Part shown: piece by piece, positions 8,319 to 17,318 of the stretch
Layout of the letters: each line of letters opens with the position of its first letter
Numbering within the stretch: the stretch's first letter is position 1
NCBI RefSeq assembly: GCF_016865235.1
Contig: NZ_CP064030.1
Span: 434,001-498,000 of the forward strand
Reading direction: 5' to 3'
DNA from: Dyella caseinilytica
GTDB taxonomy: Bacteria > Pseudomonadota > Gammaproteobacteria > Xanthomonadales > Rhodanobacteraceae
DNA: 64,000 nucleotides
Notes under the pieces: generated by a model
The model's database searches: none
Seen by the model: only the letters and a program-made list of their open reading frames with translations
Told to the model about the DNA's origin: nothing
Made by a program: the position numbers and the translations under genes

Positions 8319-8350
8319 CGAAGATGTTAGAACTTCGTTTTTTAACGAAG
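8319..8350. promoter_or_regulatory. Overlapping alternative hairpins between cysJ and the porin gene
   Basis: CGAAG (8319-8323), CTTCGTT (8333-8339) and AACGAAG (8344-8350) are arranged so that the middle segment can pair with either flank. The downstream pair is the stronger (7 bp, TTTT loop). It may be a tandem half-site operator for a LysR-type regulator or an RNA switch. Direction of use is not clear. Confidence 0.35.
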
Positions 8351-8506
8351 AAATGATGGGGCGGCATATCCGCATGCCATTCCCTCCTTTCCGCTTCGCC
8401 GATGCCGCAGGGCAGCATGGATCCTGGAGCGCACCCCTCAGGCGTTCCGTGGGGAATTCTTCTTTCTATCAAAGGGCGCCGTGCCAGCACGGCGTCGGAG
8501 GCATCC

Positions 8507-9712
8507 ATGCAGCGAAGATCGACATTCACTTATCCGGTATTCGCATGGGCCGTGGCGGCGGTCTTGTCCATGCTCGTGCCGACCACCGCCAGGGCTGACG
8601 ATTACGACTGGCTCAACAACTGGCCGACCCATGTGCAGTTCAATGACGGGACGGACTTGGGCCTGGTGCTGCGCTATCAATACGATGTGAACGACTTTTC
8701 ACACGACGACGGAAAATTCACGGACTCGCACACCAATCGCCGCAAATACCTGGGTTTCTACGTGAAGAAGCCTGGCGTGTACGACGCGACCGTCTATTAC
8801 GACTTTCAATCGAAGCAATGGCAGGACGCCTTCTTCCGCCTGCAGTCGCAGGCCCTATTTGGCCAGGATTTTGGTGCTATCCGCTTCGGGCAAAGCAAGA
8901 CGCCGGTGAGCTTCGAGGGAGTGACCACCTCGACCCAGACGACATTCATTGAGCTGGCACTGCCATCGCAGGCGATTTATGAAAATCGCCGTATCGGCAT
9001 CGACTGGGCCATTCTGCGTACGCATTGGCTGGCCAGCCTGGGGTATTACGGCGAGAACATGGAGGGCAAAAATCCGGGGCATACCGTTGCTGCCCGTGCC
9101 GCCTGGGTGCCGATTCATGCGCCGGGCCATGTTCTGCACCTGGGGCTTGCCGCCTCACAAGAGCGCCCCCATGGGCTTGTCGACGCGCTAGGTGTGCAGC
9201 AGCCGGCAACGACCAGCTTCAAGACGCCGCCCGAAGCGGGTCTCACCACGGTGACGCTGATCAGCTCAGGCACGCTTACCGGCGTTGACCACATCAATCG
9301 TCAGGGTCTGGAGGGACTGTGGATCGATGGTCCGTGGTCTATCCAGAGCGAATACCTGCAAACGCAGACGACGTTCAACAATGGCAAGCCCAATTACGAC
9401 ATCAACGGCTTTTACACCTATGGCACCTGGGTGGTGACCGGTGAGTCGCGCCAGTATCACGACGGCAATGTCAGCAATGTGATCCCCTCGCATCCCTGGG
9501 GCGCGGTGGAATTTGCCTTGCGTTACAGCGAACTGGATCTCAACGACGGCCGGGTGTTCGGTGGCAAAGAACACGACTGGACTGCCGGCGCGAACTGGTA
9601 CCTGGGCACGCATCTGCGCTTGCAGGCGAACTACATCTGGGCATTCAGCGATCGCCGCGGGCTGGTCATCAATCCGCACGTATTCGAATTGCGAGCGGAA
9701 GTCTTTATCTGA
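8507..9712 (+). CDS. OprP/OprO-type phosphate-selective porin, likely sulfate/anion porin
   Basis: This 401-aa outer-membrane protein starts at the ATG at 8507, preceded by GGAGG. A signal peptide is clear: RR, a hydrophobic stretch (VFAWAVAAVLSMLV), then cleavage after TARA at about residue 29. The mature part shows alternating aromatic/polar beta-strand sequence (LVLRYQYDV, VYYDFQSKQW, LRLQANYIWAF) and a C-terminus ending in FELRAEVFI, as in Porin_O_P family barrels. It stands directly upstream of sbp-cysTWA and divergent from cysJ, so I infer that it admits sulfate or other oxyanions. The substrate cannot be read from sequence alone. Confidence 0.8.
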   Translation: MQRRSTFTYPVFAWAVAAVLSMLVPTTARADDYDWLNNWPTHVQFNDGTDLGLVLRYQYDVNDFSHDDGKFTDSHTNRRKYLGFYVKKPGVYDATVYYDFQSKQWQDAFFRLQSQALFGQDFGAIRFGQSKTPVSFEGVTTSTQTTFIELALPSQAIYENRRIGIDWAILRTHWLASLGYYGENMEGKNPGHTVAARAAWVPIHAPGHVLHLGLAASQERPHGLVDALGVQQPATTSFKTPPEAGLTTVTLISSGTLTGVDHINRQGLEGLWIDGPWSIQSEYLQTQTTFNNGKPNYDINGFYTYGTWVVTGESRQYHDGNVSNVIPSHPWGAVEFALRYSELDLNDGRVFGGKEHDWTAGANWYLGTHLRLQANYIWAFSDRRGLVINPHVFELRAEVFI

Positions 9713-9830
9713 TCGCCCGGGCGGATGTCCGGCATATGGATAGAACGATCCGCGCTTTCAGCCGTTTGGCCATCCAAATCTATAGTCGACGATGGGCGTC
9801 TTCGACCTGCCCGAAGGAGATCTGTCCCGT

Positions 9831-10832
9831 ATGAAACGAAACATGTTGATGCTGGTCGCCCTGCTTACGCTGCTCACAGGCTATGTCCACGCAGCGGATA
9901 CGCAGCTGTTGAATGTGTCCTACGATCCCACCCGTGAGTATTTTCAGGACGTGGATGCAGCCTTCAAGGCGCAATGGGCAAAACAGACAGGGCAGAGTGT
10001 CACCGTTACGACCTCCAATGGCGGTTCCGGTAAGCAGGCGCGTGCCGTATTGGATGGGTTGCAGGCCGATATCGTCACGCTGGCGCTCGCCTACGATATC
10101 GATGTGCTGGCGGACAAGGGCTTGCTGGCCAAGGACTGGCAAACGCGTTTGCCGGACAACAGCTCGCCCTATACATCGACCATCGTTTTCCTGGTGCGCA
10201 AGGGCAATCCGAAGCATGTCCGCGACTGGCCGGATCTGATCCGGTCAGATGTGCAAGTGGTTACACCCAATCCAAAGACGTCCGGCGGTGCACGCTGGAA
10301 TTTCCTTGCTGCCTGGGGTTGGGCTGAACGTCAACCCGGAGGGAGCGCCGACAAGGCACGTGCCTATGTCACTGCGCTCTACAAGCATGTGCCTGTGCTG
10401 GACACGGGTGCACGCGGCGCCACCAACACCTTTGTCCAGCGTGGGATCGGCGATGTGCTGATCGCGTGGGAAAGCGAAGCGTTGCTGAGCCAGCAGGAGT
10501 TCGGCAAGGATAAATTTGAAATCGTGGTGCCTTCCTCCACGATTCTGGCCGAGCCGCCAGTCGCTGTCGTCGACACCGTTGCGGCCGCACATGGCACGCA
10601 GAAAGTCGCGCAGGCTTATCTGCAATTTCTCTACAGTCCGGAAGGGCAGGCGATTGCCGCCAAGCACTTTTTCAGACCACGTCTGGCATCGGTAGCGACC
10701 AGCTATACCGCGCAATTCCCGGCGGTGAAGACGTTCACGCTGGCCCAGCAGTTTGGTGACTGGCGCAAAGCGCAGGCAACGTATTTTGCCGATGGCGGCG
10801 TGTTCGACCAGATCACCGAAGGCGAGCATTGA
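9831..10832 (+). CDS. sbp: Periplasmic sulfate-binding protein
   Basis: This 333-aa protein binds sulfate (or thiosulfate) in the periplasm for the CysTWA importer. A signal peptide ends at about residue 22 (VHAADTQ). NVSYDPTREYFQD is the family signature of Sbp/CysP, and TPNPKTSGGARWNFLAAWG near residue 145 is the second conserved block. The ATG at 9831 has AAGGAGA ten bases upstream; an in-frame start 13 codons earlier would spoil the signal peptide. cysT follows after 12 bases, so the four transport genes form one operon. Confidence 0.93.
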   Translation: MKRNMLMLVALLTLLTGYVHAADTQLLNVSYDPTREYFQDVDAAFKAQWAKQTGQSVTVTTSNGGSGKQARAVLDGLQADIVTLALAYDIDVLADKGLLAKDWQTRLPDNSSPYTSTIVFLVRKGNPKHVRDWPDLIRSDVQVVTPNPKTSGGARWNFLAAWGWAERQPGGSADKARAYVTALYKHVPVLDTGARGATNTFVQRGIGDVLIAWESEALLSQQEFGKDKFEIVVPSSTILAEPPVAVVDTVAAAHGTQKVAQAYLQFLYSPEGQAIAAKHFFRPRLASVATSYTAQFPAVKTFTLAQQFGDWRKAQATYFADGGVFDQITEGEH

Positions 10833-10844
10833 GAACGCTTCCTG

Positions 10845-11669
10845 ATGACACGCCACGTTCTGCCAGGATTTCGCTTGAGCACAGGCTACACGCTGGCTGT
10901 GTTGGGCAGTTGCGTGTTGCTGCCGTTGGCAGCGCTGCTTTGGACGGCTGGCGAACTGGGGCCGGCGGGATGGTGGGCGCAGGTCGGTACGCGCCGCGTG
11001 CTGGCGTCGTTGCGGCTGAGTTTCGGCGCGGCTGTGCTGGCAGCCACCATCGACGTGCTGCTGGGCCTGCTGGTGGCCTGGGTGTTGGTGCGTTACCGCT
11101 TCCCGTTCCGCCGTCTGTGCGATGCACTGGTCGATTTGCCGTTTGCATTGCCGACGGCGGTGGCAGGTATCGCGCTCACGGCGTTGTATGCGCCAAACGG
11201 CTGGCTGGGAAGCCGCCTGGCGCCGTACGGAATCGAAGTGGCTTACACGCGGCTGGGCGTGCTGTTGGCGATGGTGTTCGTGGGATTGCCGTTCGTGGTG
11301 CGGACTTTGCAGCCGGTGCTTGAGAGCCTGGAGCGTGATCTTGAGGAGGCGGCCTACACCTTGGGCGCATCGCCTGGACAACGCTTCTTCCGCGTGCTCC
11401 TGCCGCTATTGTTGCCGACCCTGCTCACAGGTTACGCATTGGCGCTGGCTCGCGCGATTGGCGAATACGGCTCGGTGGTGTTTATTTCCGGCAATCGCCT
11501 GTTCAGTACTGAGATTGCGCCGTACCTGATCGTGCAGAAAATCGATTCGCAATACGACTATCGCGGTGCAGCCGCGCTGGGCGTAGTGATGCTCGCTGCG
11601 TCCTTGTTGTTGCTGGTGGCGATCGCGGTATTACAGCGGTGGACACGCCGTTGGGCGGTGTCGCGCTGA
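10845..11669 (+). CDS. cysT: Sulfate ABC transporter permease CysT (CysU)
   Basis: This 274-aa inner-membrane protein has about six hydrophobic segments, including VLGSCVLLPLAALLW and LAATIDVLLGLLVAWVL. The cytoplasmic EAA loop that contacts the ATPase reads EEAAYTLGASPGQRFFRVLLP. DLPFALPTAVAGIAL is the conserved block of the CysT family. It lies 12 bases after sbp, and its TGA overlaps the cysW ATG by one base. CysT pairs with CysW to form the sulfate channel. Confidence 0.93.
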   Translation: MTRHVLPGFRLSTGYTLAVLGSCVLLPLAALLWTAGELGPAGWWAQVGTRRVLASLRLSFGAAVLAATIDVLLGLLVAWVLVRYRFPFRRLCDALVDLPFALPTAVAGIALTALYAPNGWLGSRLAPYGIEVAYTRLGVLLAMVFVGLPFVVRTLQPVLESLERDLEEAAYTLGASPGQRFFRVLLPLLLPTLLTGYALALARAIGEYGSVVFISGNRLFSTEIAPYLIVQKIDSQYDYRGAAALGVVMLAASLLLLVAIAVLQRWTRRWAVSR

Positions 11670-12529
11670 TGGCTGCCCTATCCGCCGTGGTAACGATAGG
11701 TGGGCGGCCCGAACGGTCGGTTCGCGTTGCACATGTTGTGCTGGTGCTGACTGCCATCGCGGTGCTTGCCTGGTTGCTGGTGCTTCCGTTGCTGGCGATA
11801 TTTGCCGAGGCGTTCCGCCAGGGCGCGGCCTTTTATCTGGATGCGATCCGCCAGCCGGACACGCTTGCCGCTGTGCGGCTAACTTTGACGGTGGCGGCGA
11901 TCGCCGTGCCTTTGAATCTGGTCTTCGGCCTCGCCGCCGCATGGTCGATGACGCACTTCCAGTTTCGCGGCAAGGCACTGCTGGGTGCGTTGATCGATTT
12001 GCCGTTTTCCGTGTCGCCGGTAGTGGCAGGCATGATGCTGATCCTGATTTACGGCAAATACGGCTGGCTCGGGCCGTGGCTGGAAGCGCGCGGGTTGCAG
12101 GTGATTTTTGCGCTGCCAGGGCTGGTTTTGGCGACAGTGTTCGTGACCTTGCCATTCGTTGCACGCGAGCTGATTCCGCTGATGCAGGCGCAGGGATCGG
12201 AGCAGGAAGAAGCGGCGCTCACCCTCGGTGCGAATGGCTGGCAGATCTTCTTCCGCGTGACCTTGCCGCGAGTGCGCTGGGCCCTACTGTACGGCGTCCT
12301 GCTGTGCAATGCGCGCGCGATGGGCGAGTTTGGTGCGGTATATGTCGTTTCCGGTCATCTGCGCGGCTTGACCAACACCTTGCCGCTACAGGTCGATCAG
12401 CTCTATGACGAAAATTTTTCCGCCGCCTTTGCAGTGGCTTCACTGCTCGCCCTGCTAACTGTGTTCACCCTGGGCATCAAGCGCCTGCTGGAGTGGCGGC
12501 AGAGCGGCGGGTTGCACGCAGGGCATTGA
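11669..12529 (+). CDS. cysW: Sulfate ABC transporter permease CysW
   Basis: This 286-aa membrane protein is the second channel subunit. DLPFSVSPVVAGMMLILIYG is the CysW-specific counterpart of the CysT block, and the EAA loop reads EEAALTLGANGWQIFFRVTLP. Hydrophobic segments are spread over the whole length. I chose the ATG at 11669, which overlaps the cysT stop (TGATG), rather than an in-frame ATG 10 codons upstream inside cysT. cysA follows after 11 bases. Confidence 0.92.
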   Translation: MAALSAVVTIGGRPERSVRVAHVVLVLTAIAVLAWLLVLPLLAIFAEAFRQGAAFYLDAIRQPDTLAAVRLTLTVAAIAVPLNLVFGLAAAWSMTHFQFRGKALLGALIDLPFSVSPVVAGMMLILIYGKYGWLGPWLEARGLQVIFALPGLVLATVFVTLPFVARELIPLMQAQGSEQEEAALTLGANGWQIFFRVTLPRVRWALLYGVLLCNARAMGEFGAVYVVSGHLRGLTNTLPLQVDQLYDENFSAAFAVASLLALLTVFTLGIKRLLEWRQSGGLHAGH

Positions 12530-12540
12530 GGAACAGCGGC

Positions 12541-13686
12541 ATGGGTATCGAAATTTCGCGTCTGCGTCGCCAATACGGCCAGTTCACGGCGCTGGACGAT
12601 GTCAGCCTGACGATCGCCGATGGTGAGTTCGTCGCCGTGCTCGGCCCATCAGGATCGGGCAAAACCAGCCTGCTGCGCATCCTTGCCGGGCTTGATCAGC
12701 CGGATGCTGGCAGCGTGCAGCGCGATGGGCAGGATTTGCTGGCGCTGGATGCGCGCCGTCGTGGCGTAGGACTGGTGTTTCAGCATTACGCCCTGTTTCC
12801 GCATATGACCGTGGCGCAGAACGTGGCATTTGGTCTGCGCGTACGCCCGTGGCGATCCCGGCCGAAGGCTTCCGTGATCAAGGCGCGCGTGGAGGAGTTG
12901 CTGCGCCGGGTCGAGCTTGAATCATATGTGGGGCGTTATCCCGCACAGCTTTCGGGCGGTCAACGCCAGCGCGTGGCATTGGCTCGTGCGCTAGCTATCG
13001 AGCCTCGACTGCTGTTGCTGGATGAGCCGTTTGGTGCACTCGATGCACAGGTACGTGTGAATCTGCGCCGCTGGCTGCGTGAGTTTCACCGCTCGCTCGG
13101 TATCACCACGCTGTTCGTGACACACGATCAGGATGAAGCTCTGGAAATGGCGGATCGCGTGGTAGTGATGAATTGTGGGCGCATCGAGCAGATCGGTACG
13201 CCGGAGCAGATCTACCAGCATCCGGCTACGCCATTTGCCTCCGGCTTCATTGCGCGCGGCCAATCGTTGCCGGGGGAACTCGATGATTCGCATCTGCGCC
13301 TGTTTGGTCACGCATGGCGATTGGATGATTTCGCAACCGAAGATGTGCATAAGGTCACTGTGCACGCCAGGCCTGAGCATATCGTCCCTGCCTCGCGCCA
13401 AGGCGAAGGTCTGGCCGCACGGCTGTTGGGACTAAGGCATGTCGCCGGCACGGTGCGCGCCGGTCTGCAGATGGATGGTTTGGCAGAGCCGTTGGAAGCG
13501 GAGTGGAGCGAGCGTGATTGGGCGCGGCATGCTGTTGCAGTGGGTGAATCACTGGGGATCCACTTTCAGTCGCTGACGGTATTCGGCAGCGACAAAGATG
13601 GCCGCGTTCGCGCGCGTGCAGAGCTCCATCCACATCAATCCGTGTCGCCGGTAGCCTTTGGACCGTGGCGTCGCCTGGAAGCGTGA
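12541..13686 (+). CDS. cysA: Sulfate ABC transporter ATP-binding protein CysA
   Basis: This 381-aa ATPase powers the CysTW importer. Walker A is GPSGSGKTS (about 36-44), the signature is LSGGQRQRVALARALA, and Walker B with the D-loop is LLLLDEPFGALDA; the switch His is in FVTHDQDEAL. The C-terminal about 140 residues form the TOBE-like regulatory domain usual in CysA. The ATG at 12541 follows GAGGAA, and the protein begins MGIEISRLRRQYGQ as expected. It ends 15 bases before the convergent peptidoglycan-binding gene. Confidence 0.94.
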   Translation: MGIEISRLRRQYGQFTALDDVSLTIADGEFVAVLGPSGSGKTSLLRILAGLDQPDAGSVQRDGQDLLALDARRRGVGLVFQHYALFPHMTVAQNVAFGLRVRPWRSRPKASVIKARVEELLRRVELESYVGRYPAQLSGGQRQRVALARALAIEPRLLLLDEPFGALDAQVRVNLRRWLREFHRSLGITTLFVTHDQDEALEMADRVVVMNCGRIEQIGTPEQIYQHPATPFASGFIARGQSLPGELDDSHLRLFGHAWRLDDFATEDVHKVTVHARPEHIVPASRQGEGLAARLLGLRHVAGTVRAGLQMDGLAEPLEAEWSERDWARHAVAVGESLGIHFQSLTVFGSDKDGRVRARAELHPHQSVSPVAFGPWRRLEA

Positions 13687-13701
13687 GGCGTTTTCGCGAT
13701 T

Positions 13702-14037
13702 TCAGCCGCCCATGGCTTGTTCGGAATCGTCTGTCGATGACCTGAAGACGCGATGCGCGTGTTGGGCATGCTTCAGCGCGGCCGAGGTTTTGGGGCCAAC
13801 CACGCCATCGACGATCAGGCCATAATCGTATTGAAAGGCCTCGACGGCGTAACGCGTACGGTGGCCAAACGCGCCGTCGGCACGCGGGGCGCCATCGATA
13901 TCGTGGTAACCGATTTTGCTCAGCTGGCGTTGCAGTTCGCGGACCGCTTCGCCTTGTTCGCCGAACTTGAGCATCGCAGGCGAATGGGTGTCATCGCCTG
14001 ATGGAAGGTCTAGTCCGGATCCATGACGTCCTTGCAT
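13702..14037 (-). CDS. Small peptidoglycan-binding-domain protein
   Basis: This 111-aa protein is little more than one PG_binding_1 domain: FGEQGEAVRELQRQLSKIGY (about 32-51), then FGHRTRYAVEAFQYDYGL and VDGVVGPKTSAAL, which is the normal helix-helix pattern. The start at 14037 has AAAGGAG at good spacing. There is no signal peptide, transmembrane helix or catalytic domain. In larger proteins this domain anchors hydrolases to the cell wall or serves as a phage-type module; here its role is unknown. It lies alone between cysA (convergent) and glnE (divergent). Confidence 0.8.
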   Translation of the reverse strand: MQGRHGSGLDLPSGDDTHSPAMLKFGEQGEAVRELQRQLSKIGYHDIDGAPRADGAFGHRTRYAVEAFQYDYGLIVDGVVGPKTSAALKHAQHAHRVFRSSTDDSEQAMGG

Positions 14038-14235
14038 GGTGTCGCTCCTTTGCTGGCTATCGCGGCCCAATGCGGGGCCGTCCGACTAAGGTGCCGTCAG
14101 CGATAGGGATGCGCTGTCGGTCGATGCCATCGGGTTCTGTCCCGCTGCTGCTGGCACATGGATGCGGATGCAGCCAATACGCGTGGAGGTGAACCGCGAT
14201 TCGGAGGACGGGGAAGTTCCGGTCATAATGGGCGC

Positions 14236-17088
14236 ATGGCTGTGACTTCCGCTTCGACCGAATCCTCCGCGCTGCGTGCCTTGATCGACGATCGCTACGC
14301 GCAGCTGGTTGCCTGTTGCCGCGCTGCCGGCGTGCCGCTGCATGACGATGCAGGCGTGGCCGAACGCATCCGGCGTACTTTGCTGGCCAGCGATTTCGCC
14401 TTCGAAACCTGGCGCAGTCAGCCGCAGTTGCTCGCGCCGCAAGGATTGGAGCGCTTGCGCTCAGGCAGCGATGCCGCGGCGCGCATCGATACGCTCAAAC
14501 TCGATATTGATGAGACGGCCACGATGGCTACGTTGCGCCGCTTTCGTCATGCCGAAGCGTTGCGCCTGGTCTTTCGTGACGTGAATGGCCTCGATGAGCT
14601 GCCGGAGGTGTTGTCGGCCACCAGTGTGCTCTATGAAACCTTGCTGGGCAGCGCGCTCGATTGGTCCGAGCGCATGCTGGCCGCCCGCTACGGGCATGCC
14701 CGCGGAGAGGATGGAAGCCTGCAGCGGCTGATCGTGATCGGCTTCGGCAAGCTCGGTGGCGCGGAGCTGAATTTCTCATCCGATATCGATTTGGTGCTCG
14801 CTTATCCGCACGGCGGCGAAAGCGATGGTGCGCGTTCGTTGGATAACAGCGAATATTTCGTACGCCTCGGTCGGCAGCTGGTGCGCTTGTTGAATGAACC
14901 CACCAAGGATGGGATCTGTGCACGCGTAGATCTGCGGCTGCGTCCTTTCGGTAATGCAGGTCGGCTTGCTTTGCCGTTCAGTGCCATGGAGCAGTATTAC
15001 CAGCGAGAAGGGCGCGATTGGGAGCGTTACGCCTGGATCAAGGCGCGCACGGTGGCGGGTGATCGCACGGCGGGCAAGCAGTTGCAGGAGATGCTGCGGC
15101 CTTTCGTTTATCGCAAATATCTCGATTACACCGCTTTCGCTGGTTTGCGAGAGATGAAGGCGCTGATTGACGCGGAAGTCGCACGCAAAGACTTGGCGGA
15201 CAATCTCAAGCTGGGGCCGGGCGGTATCCGCGAAATCGAATTCATCGTGCAGCTGGTGCAATTGATCCGCGGTGGCCGCGAACCGAGTTTGCGTGTACGC
15301 GGCTTGTTGCCGGCGCTTACCGCCTGTGAGGCGCGTGGACATATTCCCGCATCGCGTGCACGCGCTTTGCGCGAAGCGTATGTTTTCTTGCGGCGTCTGG
15401 AGAACCGCGTGCAGATGCTGCGCGACGCGCAGACCCATGACTTGCCTGACGATGCATTGACCCGCGAGCGTCTGGCCTTGGGCCTGGATTATCCGGCGTG
15501 GGAACCGCTGGCCGAGGAACTGGCCAGACACCGCGAGATCGTCGCTACCGAATTCGCTGCCGTGCTGATGCCCGAAGGCGGCTCCCGTGCGAGTGTGCCG
15601 GCGGCCGACGCGGTGCTGTGGCAGCGCGCCTGCGATGAATCGCTGGATGCCGCGCTGATGGAATCATCAGGCTTCGTTCCTGGCGCAGATGCGGTCGACG
15701 CCTTGTCGAAGTTGCCGCAAGCAGCGCAGTTGCGTGCGATGTCGGCGCGCACGCGCGAACAGCTCGATCATCTGATGCCGCAATTGCTGTCCGTGGCGCG
15801 CGCGACCGCGGCACCCGTACCATGCCTGCTGCGCTTGTGCCGGTTGATCCAGACCGTGGCGCGACGCCCTTCGTATCTGGCATTGCTGGAGGAACAGCCC
15901 GCCGCGCGCAAACGGCTTGCCCAACTGTTTGCCGACAGCGCGTTCCTCGCCGAACGCGTGATTGCACAGCCGCTGTTGCTGGACGATGTGCTCGATCCGC
16001 GTATCGATCAGCTGCCGCTCAAGCGTGCGGATATCTGCGCCGAGATCGCGCGCGTGCTTACCACGCTGGACGAACGTGAAGCCGAGGCGGAGTTGGAGCG
16101 CATCAACGAATTCAAATCCAGCATCGCCTTTCGCTTAGGGTTGGCTTTCAACGATGGGCGTGCCGATGCCGTGTCCACGGCGCGCCGCTTGGCCGCGCTG
16201 GCCGAATCGGTGGTCAATGCAGTAGCTGCGCTGGCCGAGCGTGAGGTGATCGCGCAGCATGGCCGACTGCCGGGGCAGGGCTCGGGTTTTTCGGTGCTTG
16301 GCTATGGCAGCCTGGGTGGCGAAGAGCTGGGTTTTGCGTCCGATCTGGATCTGGTCTTCGTGTTTGATGGTCAGCGCGCGCAAGAGATGAGCGATGGTCC
16401 ACGTCCGTTGGAAGGTTCGCGCTGGTATCAGCGCCTGACCCAGCGCGTGATGAACTGGCTGACCGTGCTGACGCGGGCGGGGCGCTTGTACGAAGTGGAT
16501 ACGCGCTTGCGGCCCGACGGTTCGAAAGGACTGCTGGTCGGCAGCCTGGAAGCCTTCGTGACCTATCAGGAGAGCCGCGCCTGGACCTGGGAACATCAAG
16601 CCCTGCTGCGCGCCCGTCCTGTCGCCGGTGACGCAGCGTTGAATGCCGAGCTGGCAGAGGTCAGGCGCCGGACGCTGGCCGTGCCGCGCGATCGCGCGGC
16701 AGTGCTGGCGGAAGTGAGCAGCATGCGACAACGCTGGCGCGCCGAGCGCGATCGCTCGGATGCCGCGCAGATCGATCTCAAGCAAGGGCACGGTGGCTTG
16801 CTGGATATCGAATTTGCCTTGCAAGGTCTGGTGCTGGCGCACGCCGCTCATGCACCGGGCTTGCTGGCGATTACCGCCAACGCCGGCTTGATTGAAGCCT
16901 GCCGTGAGGCACGCTTGCTGGATACGGCCCAGGCCAACTGCCTGACCGTGGCGCATGCGGAGCTATTGCGGCGTGCGTTGCTTTGCACGCTGGATTTACG
17001 TTCGCGTATTGCACAGCGCGATGAAGAATTGGAGGCACTGACCAGCGACGTTAATGTCGTGACGCGCGCCTTGGGGTTTGCGTTTTAA
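14236..17088 (+). CDS. glnE: Bifunctional glutamine synthetase adenylyltransferase/deadenylase
   Basis: This 950-aa cytosolic enzyme adds AMP to, and removes it from, glutamine synthetase in response to PII and glutamine. Two nucleotidyltransferase domains are plain. The N-terminal deadenylylase has GFGKLGGAELNFSSDIDLVLAYP (G-G and D-x-D motifs, about residues 170-193), and the C-terminal adenylyltransferase has GYGSLGGEELGFASDLDLVFVFD. The regulatory linker lies between. The ATG at 14236 (MAVTSASTESSALRALIDDRY) gives the usual length; the Shine-Dalgarno sequence is weak, and an upstream in-frame start would add 26 unlikely residues. The gene stands alone. Confidence 0.95.
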   Translation: MAVTSASTESSALRALIDDRYAQLVACCRAAGVPLHDDAGVAERIRRTLLASDFAFETWRSQPQLLAPQGLERLRSGSDAAARIDTLKLDIDETATMATLRRFRHAEALRLVFRDVNGLDELPEVLSATSVLYETLLGSALDWSERMLAARYGHARGEDGSLQRLIVIGFGKLGGAELNFSSDIDLVLAYPHGGESDGARSLDNSEYFVRLGRQLVRLLNEPTKDGICARVDLRLRPFGNAGRLALPFSAMEQYYQREGRDWERYAWIKARTVAGDRTAGKQLQEMLRPFVYRKYLDYTAFAGLREMKALIDAEVARKDLADNLKLGPGGIREIEFIVQLVQLIRGGREPSLRVRGLLPALTACEARGHIPASRARALREAYVFLRRLENRVQMLRDAQTHDLPDDALTRERLALGLDYPAWEPLAEELARHREIVATEFAAVLMPEGGSRASVPAADAVLWQRACDESLDAALMESSGFVPGADAVDALSKLPQAAQLRAMSARTREQLDHLMPQLLSVARATAAPVPCLLRLCRLIQTVARRPSYLALLEEQPAARKRLAQLFADSAFLAERVIAQPLLLDDVLDPRIDQLPLKRADICAEIARVLTTLDEREAEAELERINEFKSSIAFRLGLAFNDGRADAVSTARRLAALAESVVNAVAALAEREVIAQHGRLPGQGSGFSVLGYGSLGGEELGFASDLDLVFVFDGQRAQEMSDGPRPLEGSRWYQRLTQRVMNWLTVLTRAGRLYEVDTRLRPDGSKGLLVGSLEAFVTYQESRAWTWEHQALLRARPVAGDAALNAELAEVRRRTLAVPRDRAAVLAEVSSMRQRWRAERDRSDAAQIDLKQGHGGLLDIEFALQGLVLAHAAHAPGLLAITANAGLIEACREARLLDTAQANCLTVAHAELLRRALLCTLDLRSRIAQRDEELEALTSDVNVVTRALGFAF

Positions 17089-17093
17089 AACGT

Positions 17094-17127
17094 GTCCCTG
17101 CACTTGTGGATTCGCGACTGCAGGGAC
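17094..17127 (+). terminator. Possible glnE terminator hairpin
   Basis: GTCCCTGCA (17094-17102) and TGCAGGGAC (17119-17127) are exact inverted repeats around a 16-nt loop, starting 5 bases after the glnE stop. No T-run follows, so termination is uncertain. Confidence 0.4.
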
Positions 17128-17144
17128 TCCTGAAAGGTCCGGAT

Positions 17145-17318
17145 ATGAATCATGGTGGCTGCTGCGCTTGCTCGGTGGATTGGGTGCCGCGTATCACGTC
17201 TTACAAGGTGGAAACGGGCCGATTTGCTCTGTTCGATTTTTATGCGGATCGATTCTTCTCCGATCCAGGTTTAGTAAGCAGCAGGAAGGTTTATGACTAC
17301 CGGATAGTTGCTCCATAG
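17145..17318 (+). CDS. Possible small Cys-rich protein, unknown
   Basis: A 57-codon frame starts at an ATG with AAAGG about 10 bases upstream and encodes MNHGGCCACSVDWVPRITSY, then a segment rich in aromatic residues (FALFDFYADRFF). It overlaps the 3' end of the convergent lipoprotein gene by 48 bases. I do not recognise a family. It may be a real small protein, a remnant, or chance. Confidence 0.25.
   Translation: MNHGGCCACSVDWVPRITSYKVETGRFALFDFYADRFFSDPGLVSSRKVYDYRIVAP

Noticed and set aside
10245..11381. 378-codon minus-strand open frame across sbp and cysT
   Set aside because: It is rich in Arg, Gln and His, as is typical of a GC-rich shadow frame, and opposes two clear transport genes.
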